Shown here: positions 45,612 through 54,570 of the stretch, piece by piece
Position numbering within the stretch: position 1 is the first letter of the stretch
How the letters are laid out: each line of letters opens with the position of its first letter
NCBI GenBank assembly: GCA_025351485.1
Contig: JANXVU010000036.1
Coordinates: 1-64,000 of the forward strand
Reading direction: 5' to 3'
Length of the DNA stretch: 64,000 nucleotides
From: Candidatus Eiseniibacteriota bacterium
Lineage (GTDB): Bacteria; Eisenbacteria; RBG-16-71-46; JACRLI01
Notes under the pieces: generated by a model
The model's input: the letters and a program-made list of their open reading frames with translations, nothing else
Told to the model about the DNA's origin: nothing
Databases searched by the model: none
Made by a program: the position numbers and the translations under genes

Positions 45612-47525
45612 ATGGGCACCCACAAAATCCAGGGCGAATTCCAGGGCGAAGAGCGGCGCGTGTTCATGCGCTACCTGCTCCGGGACCTGCGCGCCATGGA
45701 GCACATCCTGGCCAACGGCCTGCTGGAAGAGGGCGTGCGCCGCGTGGGCGCCGAACAGGAGATGTTCCTCCTGGACCGCCACAACCTGGCCGCGCCCGCG
45801 GCGCTGGACGTGCTCAAGCGCGTCAACGACCCTCATTTCACCACCGAGCTGGGACTGTTCAATCTGGAAATGAACCTGGACCCGCTGCTGTTTGGCGGGG
45901 ACTGCCTGAGCCGCATGGAGGAGCAGCTCCAGGGCCTGCTCGGCAAGCTCCGCGCTTCCATCGCCGACCTGGACGTGAAGGCGCTGCTCACCGGCATCCT
46001 GCCCACCATTCGAAAATCCGACCTGGGGCTCGAGAACATGGTGCCGCTGCCCCGCTACCAGGCGCTCAACCAGGCCATGAGCCGGATGCGCGGCGGGGCC
46101 TACGAGTTCTACATCAAGGGGCTGGACGAAATCCTGGTGAAGCACGACTCGGTCATGGTGGAAGCGTGCAACGCCAGCTTCCAGGTGCACTTCCAGGTGG
46201 GCGCCTCGGAATTCGCCAACCTCTACAACATCGCGCAGGTGGTGGCCGGGCCGCTCCTGGCGTGCGCCACCAACTCGCCGCTTCTGTTCGGCCGAAGGCT
46301 GTGGGCGGAGACGCGCATCGCCCTGTTCCAGCAGGCCGTGGACACCCGCTCGGTGGGCCACCACCTGCGCGAGAGCAGCCCGCGCGTGACCTTCGGCAAC
46401 AGCTGGGTGAAGGAATCGGTGCTGGAGCTCTACAAGGAAGACATCTCGCGCTTCCGCACCCTGGTCGGCACCGGGCTGGACGAGGATCCGTTCGAAGCGC
46501 TGGCCAGGGGCGAGGCCCCGCAACTCAAGGCGCTGCGGCTGCACAACGGCACCGTGTACCGCTGGAACCGCGCCTGCTATGGGATCATGAACGGCAAGCC
46601 GCACCTGCGGATCGAGAACCGGGTGATGCCCTCGGGGCCCAGCGTGGCCGACGAGATCGCCAACGCCGCGTTCTGGTTCGGCATGGTGAGTGGCCTGGCC
46701 TTCAAGTACGAGGACATCACCAAGGTCACTGAGTTCGAGCACGCCAAGATGAACTTCGTGGCCGCCGCCCGCGGCGGCCTGGGCGCGCACATGACCTGGC
46801 TGGAGGGCGAGGAGTTGCCCGCGCCCCGGCTCATCCTGGACCGCCTCCTGCCGCTCGCGGAAGAGGGCCTGGCCAAGGCCGGCGTGGACCAGGCTGACCG
46901 AGACCGCTATCTGGGCCTGATACGGGAGCGCGTGGGCTCGGGCCGCACCGGAACACGGTGGATATTACAGTCGCTCGCGGGAATGAAGGAGCAGGGCACC
47001 CAGGGGGAGCGCCTGAACGCCGTGACCGCCGCCATGCTGGAGCGCCAGCAGGAGGGAACTCCGGTGGCCGCCTGGGAACTCGCGTCCCTCGCCGAAGGCG
47101 GCGGCTGGAAGCAAAACTACTTGAAGGTGGAGCAGTACATGACCACCGACCTGTTCACGGTGCACGCGGACGATCCGGTGGACCTGGTGGCCAACCTGAT
47201 GGAGTGGCAGCGCATCCGCCACGTGCCGGTGGAGGACTCCCAGCACAAGCTGATCGGGCTGATTTCCTACCGCGCCATCCTGCGCCTGATGGCCCGCGGC
47301 ACCCTGGAGCGCAACCGCGACGGCCTGTGCGCCGCCGACATCATGAAGCGCGACCCGGCCGTGATCGGCCCCGAGATGTCCACGCTGAGGGCCATCGAGC
47401 TGATGCGCCGACTCGCGGTGGGGTGCCTGCCGGTGGTGCAGGACGGCAAACTCGTGGGCCTGGTCACCGAGCACGATTTCATGGACATCGCCGCCGAGCT
47501 GCTGGAACAGAAGCTGAAGGAATGA
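45612..47525 (+). CDS. GCS2-type carboxylate-amine ligase fused to two CBS domains
   Basis: 637 residues from ATG 45612. Residues 30-480 form a glutamate-cysteine-ligase-2-like domain: RRVGAEQEMFLLD, TELGLFNLEMNLDP, CNASFQVHFQV and LRIENRVMPSGPS. Members link an amino acid to a carboxylate by phosphorylating it. The C-terminal part (about 500-637) carries two CBS repeats (MTTDLFTVHADDPVDLVANLM and IMKRDPAVIGPEMSTLRAIEL) that would bind adenine nucleotides. The fusion suggests ligation is tuned by energy status. It starts 26 bases after the esterase gene and overlaps the next gene by 4 bases. Confidence 0.82.
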   Translation: MGTHKIQGEFQGEERRVFMRYLLRDLRAMEHILANGLLEEGVRRVGAEQEMFLLDRHNLAAPAALDVLKRVNDPHFTTELGLFNLEMNLDPLLFGGDCLSRMEEQLQGLLGKLRASIADLDVKALLTGILPTIRKSDLGLENMVPLPRYQALNQAMSRMRGGAYEFYIKGLDEILVKHDSVMVEACNASFQVHFQVGASEFANLYNIAQVVAGPLLACATNSPLLFGRRLWAETRIALFQQAVDTRSVGHHLRESSPRVTFGNSWVKESVLELYKEDISRFRTLVGTGLDEDPFEALARGEAPQLKALRLHNGTVYRWNRACYGIMNGKPHLRIENRVMPSGPSVADEIANAAFWFGMVSGLAFKYEDITKVTEFEHAKMNFVAAARGGLGAHMTWLEGEELPAPRLILDRLLPLAEEGLAKAGVDQADRDRYLGLIRERVGSGRTGTRWILQSLAGMKEQGTQGERLNAVTAAMLERQQEGTPVAAWELASLAEGGGWKQNYLKVEQYMTTDLFTVHADDPVDLVANLMEWQRIRHVPVEDSQHKLIGLISYRAILRLMARGTLERNRDGLCAADIMKRDPAVIGPEMSTLRAIELMRRLAVGCLPVVQDGKLVGLVTEHDFMDIAAELLEQKLKE

Positions 47526-48538
47526 ACTCCCCCTCATCTTCCCACGCCTCCCGCCCGGAAGACGGGCCGGCCCTGAAACGGCTGCTCGGCCGCGTGCGCG
47601 GGGAGCGTCCCGGCCCCACCCTGATCGCCATCGGCGGGATGCACGGCAACGAGCCCGCCGGAATCGGCGCGGTCCGGCGCGTGCTGCCGGCGCTGGAGCC
47701 GCTCGCTTCCGGCATGCGCGGCGAGTTCGTGGCCCTCGCGGGCAACCTGGGCGCGCTGGCCCGGAACAAGCGGTTCCTGGCCAGGGACCTGAACCGCCAG
47801 TGGACCCCCGAACGCATCGCCATGCTTCGCGCGGCCGGCAACCTGTCCGCGCGCGAGAGCGAAGACCGCGAGCAGCTGGAACTGTTGGACGCGCTGGAAG
47901 AGATCCTTCTCCGCTCGCGCGGCCGGGTGTACCTGCTGGATATGCACACCACCTCCGCCCAGGGCGTGCCGTTCTCGGTCGCGGGAAGCGAGGCGCGCGC
48001 GCTGGACTTTGCGCTCCATTTTCCCAGCGTGATCCTGCTCGGGCTGCAGGGAGTCCTGGGCGGCGTGCTCACCGAATACCTTGCCTCGCGCCACTGCGTG
48101 GCGCTGGCGGTGGAGGGCGGCCAGCACGAATCGGCCACCGCCGTGGACTGTCACGAGGCGCTGCTGTGGATGGCGCTCGCCGCGGTGCACATGCTGCCGC
48201 GCTCGCGGGTGCCTGCCCTGGAACGTTACCGAGGCATACTGGAAGAGGCGCGGGGTTCCCTGCCCCGGGTGATCGAGGTCCTGGACCGGCATGCCATCGC
48301 CCCCGAGGACCAGTTCCGGATGGAGCCGGGGTACGCCAATATCCAACCCGTCCGAAGGGGCGCCCTGCTGGCGCGTGACCGCTCGGGCGAGATTCGTTCG
48401 CCCGGGGACCGGCTCATCGTGATGCCGCTCTATCAGGCGCTGGGCGACGACGGGTTCTTCCTGGGCCGCGCCAAGTGGTGGTGGCGGCTCCGGGTCAAGG
48501 TGGCGCTCCGGATCCTTAAAGGAGAGTTGCTCCGCTGA
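47522..48538 (+). CDS. AstE/AspA-family zinc deacylase (succinylglutamate desuccinylase-like)
   Basis: 338 residues from ATG 47522, with ATGA overlap. The zinc site is visible as H41xxE44 in GGMHGNEPAG, with DLNRQW (substrate Arg) and LDMHTTSAQG (second His). It cleaves amides of N-acylated amino acids or carboxylate-amides. In a ligase cluster it could remove or recycle the acyl group. Nothing shows which acyl group. Confidence 0.82.
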   Translation: MNSPSSSHASRPEDGPALKRLLGRVRGERPGPTLIAIGGMHGNEPAGIGAVRRVLPALEPLASGMRGEFVALAGNLGALARNKRFLARDLNRQWTPERIAMLRAAGNLSARESEDREQLELLDALEEILLRSRGRVYLLDMHTTSAQGVPFSVAGSEARALDFALHFPSVILLGLQGVLGGVLTEYLASRHCVALAVEGGQHESATAVDCHEALLWMALAAVHMLPRSRVPALERYRGILEEARGSLPRVIEVLDRHAIAPEDQFRMEPGYANIQPVRRGALLARDRSGEIRSPGDRLIVMPLYQALGDDGFFLGRAKWWWRLRVKVALRILKGELLR

Positions 48539-49449
48539 TGCGATTTCCGCTCCTGCTTCGCCCGCTGGTGCTGCTTCTTCCCGCCCTGCTCCTCGCCACT
48601 TCCACGCCGGCCCGCGCTTCCAACAGGCAAAGTCCCCACGCCGGCCCGGCCCTGGTCCTTGATCCTGCGCGTCCCGGCGTGGGCGACCTGGCGCTCGCCA
48701 CCCTGCGCGGCGCGCCCCCGCTGCGGTCTCTGAAGGGCGAGTGGCTGGGGCACACCGTGGAGTTCGAACGGGGCGCACGTTCGGCCACGTGGCACGCGCT
48801 GATCGGCTCCGGGCTCACGACGGCCTCGGGGGAATACCCGCTGAAGCTGACCGGCGAACTCCCGGGCGGAACCCCGTTCGAGTTCGCGCGCCAGGTTCGG
48901 CTGCAGGAGGTGCGATTCGCCACTTCCCGCCTGCGGGTGGCCGAAAAATTCGCGTCGCCGGACTCTCAGCAGCAGCTGCGCATCCAGGCCGAGCGTGCGC
49001 TCAAGGACAGCCTGTTCCACCACGGCGCGGATTCCTCGCTATGGTCGGGCCGGTGCGTGACTCCAGTGAAAGGAAGAACCTCGGAGCGCTTCGGAACGGC
49101 GCGGGTGTTCAACGGGGAAAAGCTTAGCGTGCACGAAGGGTTGGATTTTCGCGCCCTGCGGGGCACTCCGGTGCGCGCGGTGAATTCCGGGAAGGTGCTG
49201 CTGGCCCGGGCGCTCTTCTACGAAGGGAACTGCTTGGTGCTGGACCACGGAGCGGGGCTGTTCACGGCCTACATGCACCTCTCGAAGTTCCAGGTGCGAG
49301 AAGGCGACCCGGTGCGCAAGGGCCAGCGCCTGGGGCTGAGCCGCGCCACCGGCCGGGTGACCGGCCCGCACCTGCACCTGTCCGCCCGTTGGGACGGCGT
49401 GCCGGTCAATCCCTCCACGCTGCTTTCACTCCACCTTCCGGTCCGCTGA
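48538..49449 (+). CDS. Secreted M23-family metallopeptidase
   Basis: 303 residues. The start ATG 48538 shares a base with the previous stop. A signal peptide ends near ARA-SN. The C-terminal LytM/M23 domain (about 190-303) has the zinc ligands HEGLD (His and Asp) and HLHLS, and GNCLVLDHGAGLFTAYMHLSK. Known members cut peptidoglycan cross-bridges or have lost activity; here both zinc motifs are intact. It is last in the ligase operon, which hints that the ligase product may relate to the cell wall, though co-location alone does not prove it. Confidence 0.88.
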   Translation: MRFPLLLRPLVLLLPALLLATSTPARASNRQSPHAGPALVLDPARPGVGDLALATLRGAPPLRSLKGEWLGHTVEFERGARSATWHALIGSGLTTASGEYPLKLTGELPGGTPFEFARQVRLQEVRFATSRLRVAEKFASPDSQQQLRIQAERALKDSLFHHGADSSLWSGRCVTPVKGRTSERFGTARVFNGEKLSVHEGLDFRALRGTPVRAVNSGKVLLARALFYEGNCLVLDHGAGLFTAYMHLSKFQVREGDPVRKGQRLGLSRATGRVTGPHLHLSARWDGVPVNPSTLLSLHLPVR

Positions 49450-49808
49450 TTCACCGCGCCGCGCCCCGCGAATCCGGGAGGCCGCCGGCGGGGTGGTCGG
49501 GTTCTTCCGCCGCCGCACTTGCTCCGGTTGCATTCACTTCCAATCCGTTCGGCCCGATTCTCGGGTTCCATTTCGCTGGAATCTCAGGCAGGGCCCAGGC
49601 GGCGAGTCTCCTCGGCCGCCCAGGCCCCCCTGGGAACCCGCGCCCGGGAGTCCAAGGGTTGTAGTTCCTTTTGGGTGGATCCCGTTGCTGGGCTACGCTT
49701 CCCTTCAAGCGCATGAACCGGGCCAATCGTCTTCCGGACGCGCAACTCCAATCGCGCGGCCAAGATGCTGCAAAGAGGCCGCGGCGAAGGCGCTCCGGGC
49801 GGCCCGAA
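49450..49808. other. Gene-free interval, first part
   Basis: Between the M23 gene's stop and the aminotransferase's stop there are about 500 bases. No real gene is seen in this part; it includes CCGCCGGCGGGG-type GC runs and no T-tract hairpin. Confidence 0.5.
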
Positions 49809-49849
49809 ATGTGCGCAGCCCGCTGCGCACCGCGGCGCGCACGTGCGCA
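49809..49849. repeat. TGCGCA-rich intergenic element, copy C
   Basis: Three exact TGCGCA sites (49812, 49824, 49844) in under 40 bp, beginning with ATGTGCGCAG (49809-49818), a one-base-shorter form of the ATGTTGCGCAG in copies A and B. As with copy B, it lies between two convergent 3' ends. Confidence 0.45.
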
Positions 49850-49890
49850 GCGCGGGACGGCCGCTGGCGTTCGCCGCCTGCCGGCGCGGG

Positions 49891-49928
49891 CAAAGAAGAA
49901 GGGGGACGGGCTCGTGCCCATCCCCCTT
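49891..49928 (-). terminator. Intrinsic terminator of the minus-strand operon
   Basis: On the minus strand AAGGGGGA (49928-49921) pairs with TCCCCCTT (49906-49899), with inner GGGC/GCCC pairing, and is followed by CTTCTTTG. It lies 28 bases past the aminotransferase stop and closes the operon. Confidence 0.8.
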
Positions 49929-49955
49929 CATGCTGTTGCGAATCTGCCGCCGGAG

Positions 49956-51311
49956 CTAGTTCTTCAGCAACTTCTCCGTCTCCGTGAACACCTCTTCCAG
50001 GATGTCCAGCCCTTCCATGGCAGTGGCTTCGTCCAGCACCAGCGGCGGGTTGATCCGGAAGCTGTTGGTGTAGGCCATGGTCAGCAGACCCTTCTGGATG
50101 GCGCGCAGGAAGATGCCTTCGCAGATCTTCTTGTCCAGGCGCTCCCTGGTGTCCTTGTCCTTCACGAACTCGCAGCGGATCAGCATGCCCTTGCCATCCA
50201 CTCCGCCGATGAACGAGAACTTCTTCTCGAACTCCTTGACGCGCTCCAGCATCTTCGCGCCGACCCGTTTGGAGTTTTCCACCAGCTTCTCGTCCCGGAT
50301 GATCTCGATGGAGGCGCGCGCGGCGGCGGCGGCCATCGGGTTGCCGCCGTAGGACGACGAGCTGCCCGAGGCGTTGCTCCACGGCGGGGTGAAGGCGATC
50401 TTGTCGGTGGTGATCACGCCGGCCAGCGGGAAGCCCGCGGCGAAGCCCTTGCCCACGGTCATGATGTCGGGAACGATGCCGTCGTGGTTCACCCCGAACC
50501 ATTCACCCGAGCGGCCGAAGCCGGTGATCATCTCGTCGGCGATCAGGAGCGCGCCGAATTCCTTCGCGATCTCCTGGATCTTCTTCATCGCGCCCGGAGG
50601 CGGCACCACGTTGCCGTTGGTGCCCTGGATGGGCTCCACGATGATCGCGGCCACCGAGTTGGTGGTGGTGGTCTTGATCAGGTCGCGGGCGAAGTCCAGG
50701 CAATGCAGGTTGCAGGTCGGGAACTTCATCTTGAACGGGCAGCGGTAGCAATCGGGGTAGGGGGTCGAGTACAGGCCCGGCATGAGCGGTCCCATGCCGT
50801 GCTTGAAGGTGGAGCCCAGCACTCCCAGGACGCCGCCGGTCTTGCCGTGAAACCCGCCCCAGAATCCCACCACCTCGAATTTCTTGGTGTAGGCCTTGGC
50901 CAGCCGGATGGCCGCCTCGACCGCCTCGGCGCCGCCGCTGTAGAACTGCACGCGGTTCAGGTCGCCCGGGGTCACTTCGGCCACCAGCTCGGTCACTTTG
51001 ACGCGGTTCTCGGAAGTGAAGCTGCCCACCGCCACGCGCTTGATCTGCCCGGTGAGCATTTCCACCCACTTGGGGTGCGAGTGGCCCAGGGCCGCCACGT
51101 TGATGCCGGCGATGAAGTCGATGTAGCGGTTGCCGTCCACGTCGGTGAGCGTGGAGCCCTCGCCGTGGTCCATCACCAGCTGGGACATCAGCGCGAAGCC
51201 CTGCGTGCCCGGGGCCAGGTGCTGCTGCTCCTCCTGGAAGAGCGCCATGGACCTGGGTCCGGGGATGGCGGTCTTCCGGATGACGGCGGGGGTCTTAGTC
51301 GATTCTGCCAT
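49956..51311 (-). CDS. Class III (PLP) aminotransferase
   Basis: 451 residues from ATG 51311; GTG 51317 is an alternative with GAGG further upstream. The fold-type I signatures are clear: EPIQGTNGN, LIADEMITGFGRSG and TVGKGFAAGFPLAGV, where the Lys binds PLP. The YPDCYRCPFKMKFPTCNLHC cysteine cluster occurs in a subset of these enzymes. The family moves amino groups to terminal aldehydes or ketones, as with ornithine, GABA or inosose. It could aminate the product of the oxidoreductase in this operon. It is the last gene, overlapping the ATP-grasp gene by 17 bases. Confidence 0.87.
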   Translation of the reverse strand: MAESTKTPAVIRKTAIPGPRSMALFQEEQQHLAPGTQGFALMSQLVMDHGEGSTLTDVDGNRYIDFIAGINVAALGHSHPKWVEMLTGQIKRVAVGSFTSENRVKVTELVAEVTPGDLNRVQFYSGGAEAVEAAIRLAKAYTKKFEVVGFWGGFHGKTGGVLGVLGSTFKHGMGPLMPGLYSTPYPDCYRCPFKMKFPTCNLHCLDFARDLIKTTTTNSVAAIIVEPIQGTNGNVVPPPGAMKKIQEIAKEFGALLIADEMITGFGRSGEWFGVNHDGIVPDIMTVGKGFAAGFPLAGVITTDKIAFTPPWSNASGSSSSYGGNPMAAAAARASIEIIRDEKLVENSKRVGAKMLERVKEFEKKFSFIGGVDGKGMLIRCEFVKDKDTRERLDKKICEGIFLRAIQKGLLTMAYTNSFRINPPLVLDEATAMEGLDILEEVFTETEKLLKN

Positions 51312-52116
51312 GGGCACGGGCCTCTTTCAGGATCTGGTCGGCGATCTTCACCGAAGCGCGGTCGCGGAAGCGGGCGAAGCTCGGCCAGTCGTTCAGGTCA
51401 ATCAGGGTGATGCCGCGATCGTGCACCACCAGGTCTCCGCCGTAGATGGACAGTCCCGTGGCCCCGGCGGCGCGTTCGGCTTCCTCGCGCAGGACCTCGG
51501 GGTCCACCGGGCGGGTGCCCGGACCCTCGGAGTGATACCACTCGAAGAACCCGTTCTTGTGAATTCCATAGAACTTGATGACGTCCCCGACGATATGCTC
51601 CTGGAGCACCGCCCGGTCGATGCCGCGCTCGCTCATGGCCTTGAGCACCGCGCCGGCCTCGCCGACGCCGTCCACCTTGACCACGTCGGACTTCTGGGTG
51701 GCGTGCACGTCGCCGCGCTTGACCCACATGGAGCCCATCTCCGCGGCCTCCCCGGGGAGCCGGTCGTCCGCGGTGTCCACCACCAGGGTGCGCGGGAAGG
51801 GAACCCCGGCCTCGGCGAAGCGCTCGGTCATGTAGGTGCGGTAGCAGTTGCGGACCGAGCCGTAGGAGTTGATCAGGAGCTTGCCCTGCTCTTCCAGCCG
51901 GTTGAGCCAGGCCATGCTGCGGGGCCCCTGGCACATGTGGAAGACCACCGGGCCCTGGATGCTGGCCGTGGGCAGGTCGTCCTCGCTCACCATGTCCACG
52001 CGATACCCGCGGGCCTCGATGGCCTCGCGGGTGAGTCGCATGATGGCGGCGTCATTGGATTCGTGGTTCGGGGAAAACTCGACGGATCTCGCGATCCCCG
52101 TAAAATGTGGGGTCAT
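51295..52116 (-). CDS. ATP-grasp ligase (E), RimK/Ddl-like
   Basis: 273 residues from ATG 52116, overlapping the nucleotidyltransferase stop (ATGA). A compact ATP-grasp: SMWVKRGDVHATQKSDVVKV (nucleotide-binding loop), VLQEHIVGDVIKFYGI, and a metal site LVVHDRGITLIDLNDWPSF. It has the size of D-alanine-D-alanine ligase or RimK. Being between a nucleotidyltransferase and an aminotransferase, it may ligate an amino acid to an amine made by them. Substrates are unknown. Confidence 0.78.
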   Translation of the reverse strand: MTPHFTGIARSVEFSPNHESNDAAIMRLTREAIEARGYRVDMVSEDDLPTASIQGPVVFHMCQGPRSMAWLNRLEEQGKLLINSYGSVRNCYRTYMTERFAEAGVPFPRTLVVDTADDRLPGEAAEMGSMWVKRGDVHATQKSDVVKVDGVGEAGAVLKAMSERGIDRAVLQEHIVGDVIKFYGIHKNGFFEWYHSEGPGTRPVDPEVLREEAERAAGATGLSIYGGDLVVHDRGITLIDLNDWPSFARFRDRASVKIADQILKEARAHGRID

Positions 52117-52820
52117 GAAGATGGCTCCCAGAGGGCCACGTATTCCTCGGCGGCCCTCACGTCCTGCGGTCGGTCCACGTCGACCGTCTTGGGAAGGCGG
52201 TGACCGTGGAGGCGGAAGCCCGAGTCGACAAGGTGTCCCAGGAAATTCCGCATCTTTTGGATGCCCAGCGACTCGGCCCTTTCGAGTTCGGGCCAGATGC
52301 AGGGTGTGAAATAGTAAATGCCCGCGGTGACCCATCGGGCGCCGCGGAGCCCCGTTCCCAGGCGGGTGATCCGATCACCCCGCATCCGCACGCACACCGG
52401 CTTCTCGTCGTCCACGAAGGATGTCAGGGCGAGCGTGCCGTGCGATCCGCGCCGGGCCCTGGCGGCCGCTGACATATCCGCGAGCGCCCCGGGGGGCATG
52501 ATGGAATCGACCATGGCGACCAGCGCGTCCTGATCCCGAAAGAAGGGACTCAGTTCCAGGAGGCTGTGCATGGAACTAAGTGTCGACCGTACCACAAAGT
52601 GGATGGGAAGCGGTAGCCCGAGGCCCAGAACCCGGTCGCGGACCGCAGTGGAAGCCTCGTTGACAATAATGTGAACGGATTCGGCGCCGGCGGCGTGGAG
52701 TTGCTCGATCGTCCTGTGAATCAACGACTTACCGCCGATTTCCAGCAACGGTTTCAGCACCGGCTCGCCCTGGCCCTGAAGGCGGAGCCCCTCGCCGGCA
52801 GCCAGGATCCCGGCCTTCAA
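52113..52820 (-). CDS. Sugar- or alcohol-phosphate nucleotidyltransferase
   Basis: 235 residues. The nucleotide-binding start GILAAGEGLRLQG, a Lys in LKPLLEIGGKSLI, and metal-binding MVDSIMP are those of small LicC- or RmlA-like enzymes, which activate a phosphate with CTP or another NTP. Size and the neighbouring CDP-alcohol phosphotransferase point to CDP-alcohol formation. It overlaps the HAD gene by 4 bases (ATGA). Confidence 0.82.
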   Translation of the reverse strand: MKAGILAAGEGLRLQGQGEPVLKPLLEIGGKSLIHRTIEQLHAAGAESVHIIVNEASTAVRDRVLGLGLPLPIHFVVRSTLSSMHSLLELSPFFRDQDALVAMVDSIMPPGALADMSAAARARRGSHGTLALTSFVDDEKPVCVRMRGDRITRLGTGLRGARWVTAGIYYFTPCIWPELERAESLGIQKMRNFLGHLVDSGFRLHGHRLPKTVDVDRPQDVRAAEEYVALWEPSS

Positions 52821-53509
52821 ATTGTTTCACCCCAAAGGCTTGGGAATTCGCGGACACTTTCCAGGGTGTGGTCGGGACGAAAGTCGGTGGCGCGTGGGAT
52901 GACGCCCTGGATCCAGACCGTGCTGAGCCCCAGGGCGCCGGCCGGCCGGAGGTCCATGTCCACCGAGTCTCCCACCATGGCCGTCTCCCCGGGCGCGGCG
53001 CCCAGGGTGGCGAGGGCATGCCGGAAGAAGGCCGGGTCGGGCTTTCGAAGCCCCACCACCGCCGAATCGAACACCGAGTCGACCAGGGCCAAGAGCCCCT
53101 CTTCCCGCAGGATGATCTCGAGGTTGCCCGTGAAATTGGAAAGGATGCCCGTCTTCACGCGCCCTTTCAGGAGCCTTAACACGGCCGAATTGCGGGCCAG
53201 GTAGTCTCGGGTCTCGAGGGTGAGCCTCCGACCGGCCTCGTCCGCCACCGCTTCGGTGGGATGGCCGAGGTCCCTGAGCATCAGCGCGCATTGATAGCGG
53301 ATGACGGCAGGAAGGTTCATCGCTTTGACCGCGGGGTCGGAATTGACCACGCGCTCGGAGGCCCTGAACACGTCGTCCAGGGCCTCCGGGGCGTAGCTCA
53401 GTTCCATGGAGCGGAAGGTGGAGTCGAACCGGCGGCTCCAGTGGATCCCGTCGCCGTCGAGTGTTCCGCCGAAGTCGAACAGCACCGCGGCCCAGCGGAG
53501 AGAGTTCAC
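52817..53509 (-). CDS. HAD-family phosphatase
   Basis: 230 residues from GTG 53509, overlapping the next gene's stop (GTGA). All HAD motifs are seen: DFGGTLDGDG (nucleophile Asp first), SNFTGN, RKPDPAFF (Lys) and GDSVDMD. It could remove a phosphate from the intermediate made or used by the adjacent enzymes. A longer upstream frame does not look like protein. Confidence 0.82.
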   Translation of the reverse strand: MNSLRWAAVLFDFGGTLDGDGIHWSRRFDSTFRSMELSYAPEALDDVFRASERVVNSDPAVKAMNLPAVIRYQCALMLRDLGHPTEAVADEAGRRLTLETRDYLARNSAVLRLLKGRVKTGILSNFTGNLEIILREEGLLALVDSVFDSAVVGLRKPDPAFFRHALATLGAAPGETAMVGDSVDMDLRPAGALGLSTVWIQGVIPRATDFRPDHTLESVREFPSLWGETI

Positions 53510-54486
53510 CGCACTCCGGCCATGGTGGGCCGGCCGGCGTGGGCCGGGTCCGGGGTCGGCGATTCGGCCCGCAGTTCCGTCAGCAGCCGGCCGCTGGGGC
53601 CCCGCTGGATGGCCGTGAGGATGATGGCGTATGCGGAAAAGCCCACCGCGGTGATCCAGAGGTAGGCCTCGGGGCGGCGGCTCAGGATGCTGGCGGAAAG
53701 CGCCACCAGGTGCATATTCGATCCAAGGTAGTTCCACCACCGCACCATCTTGCGCTGCTCATGCCCGTAGCGCGCCGCGAAGGATTCCGAAACCTGCCCG
53801 CCCTGGAAACGCTCCTCGATGGCCATCTTGAGCGGTTGGTAGGTGGGAGTGGTCCGCGCCAGGCGGCGGGCGTACGACTTGTACAGGCCCAGCATCAGCC
53901 TCTTCCCCAGGGACTGGCCGGCGGCCTCGTCGCGCTGGGCGCGTTCCAGGGCCTGCAGCGAGTCCTCGTCGGCGGCTTCCCGCTTCTTCACCACGCGGAT
54001 GTACTCGGTTCGGTAAAAGTCATAGAGGGAACTCTGGAAGGAATGGGCGAACAGGGCCGCCAGGGCCAGGAGCGGGTAGGTCCAGTCCCCGGTGTCCAGG
54101 TACAGGCCGATTCCCAGGACCGTGTAAATGGTCAGGAACAGGGCCATGCTGCACATTCCGTCGATGATCCGGCCGTACCGGGATGGGCGGGTGGAAAGCC
54201 GGGCCAGCTGGCCGTCGGCCGCGTCCAGCACTTCGGAAGTCCAGAGCAGCACCACCGCCAGGACCAGCGCCGCATAGGACGGTCCGAAAAGGAAGAACGC
54301 CGAGGCCATGCCGATGAGCATGCCGCCCACGCTGACCTGGTTCGGGGTGATCTTCAGGGGCAGGAAGGCGGCGGTGAAAAGCACCGCCACGGGCCGGCAG
54401 AAGTACCGGTCCAGGTTCTCCTCGATCTCCCAGGCTTTGAACACCTGTCGGGACTCGAGTTCTTCCCGAAGGCTGCGAAGGCTCAT
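53506..54486 (-). CDS. CDP-alcohol phosphotransferase-family membrane protein
   Basis: 326 residues with about six TM helices. The signature D88xxD91G92xxA95R96x8G105xxxD109xxxS113 matches the family pattern at every position except the last: the fourth Asp, normally the proposed catalytic base, is Ser113. In between, a charged loop (about 150-220) separates two membrane blocks. It would transfer a phosphoalcohol from CDP to another alcohol. The missing Asp makes activity uncertain. It is first in the five-gene tightly overlapping set, 84 bases after the MocA gene. Confidence 0.82.
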   Translation of the reverse strand: MSLRSLREELESRQVFKAWEIEENLDRYFCRPVAVLFTAAFLPLKITPNQVSVGGMLIGMASAFFLFGPSYAALVLAVVLLWTSEVLDAADGQLARLSTRPSRYGRIIDGMCSMALFLTIYTVLGIGLYLDTGDWTYPLLALAALFAHSFQSSLYDFYRTEYIRVVKKREAADEDSLQALERAQRDEAAGQSLGKRLMLGLYKSYARRLARTTPTYQPLKMAIEERFQGGQVSESFAARYGHEQRKMVRWWNYLGSNMHLVALSASILSRRPEAYLWITAVGFSAYAIILTAIQRGPSGRLLTELRAESPTPDPAHAGRPTMAGVR

Positions 54487-54570
54487 TGACTCTCCATGGA
54501 TGGTCGGTATCCAGCGGAGGCATCATCCCAGAGCCGGGACCCGAGGGCAAGGGCGCCCCGGGCCGGGCCC

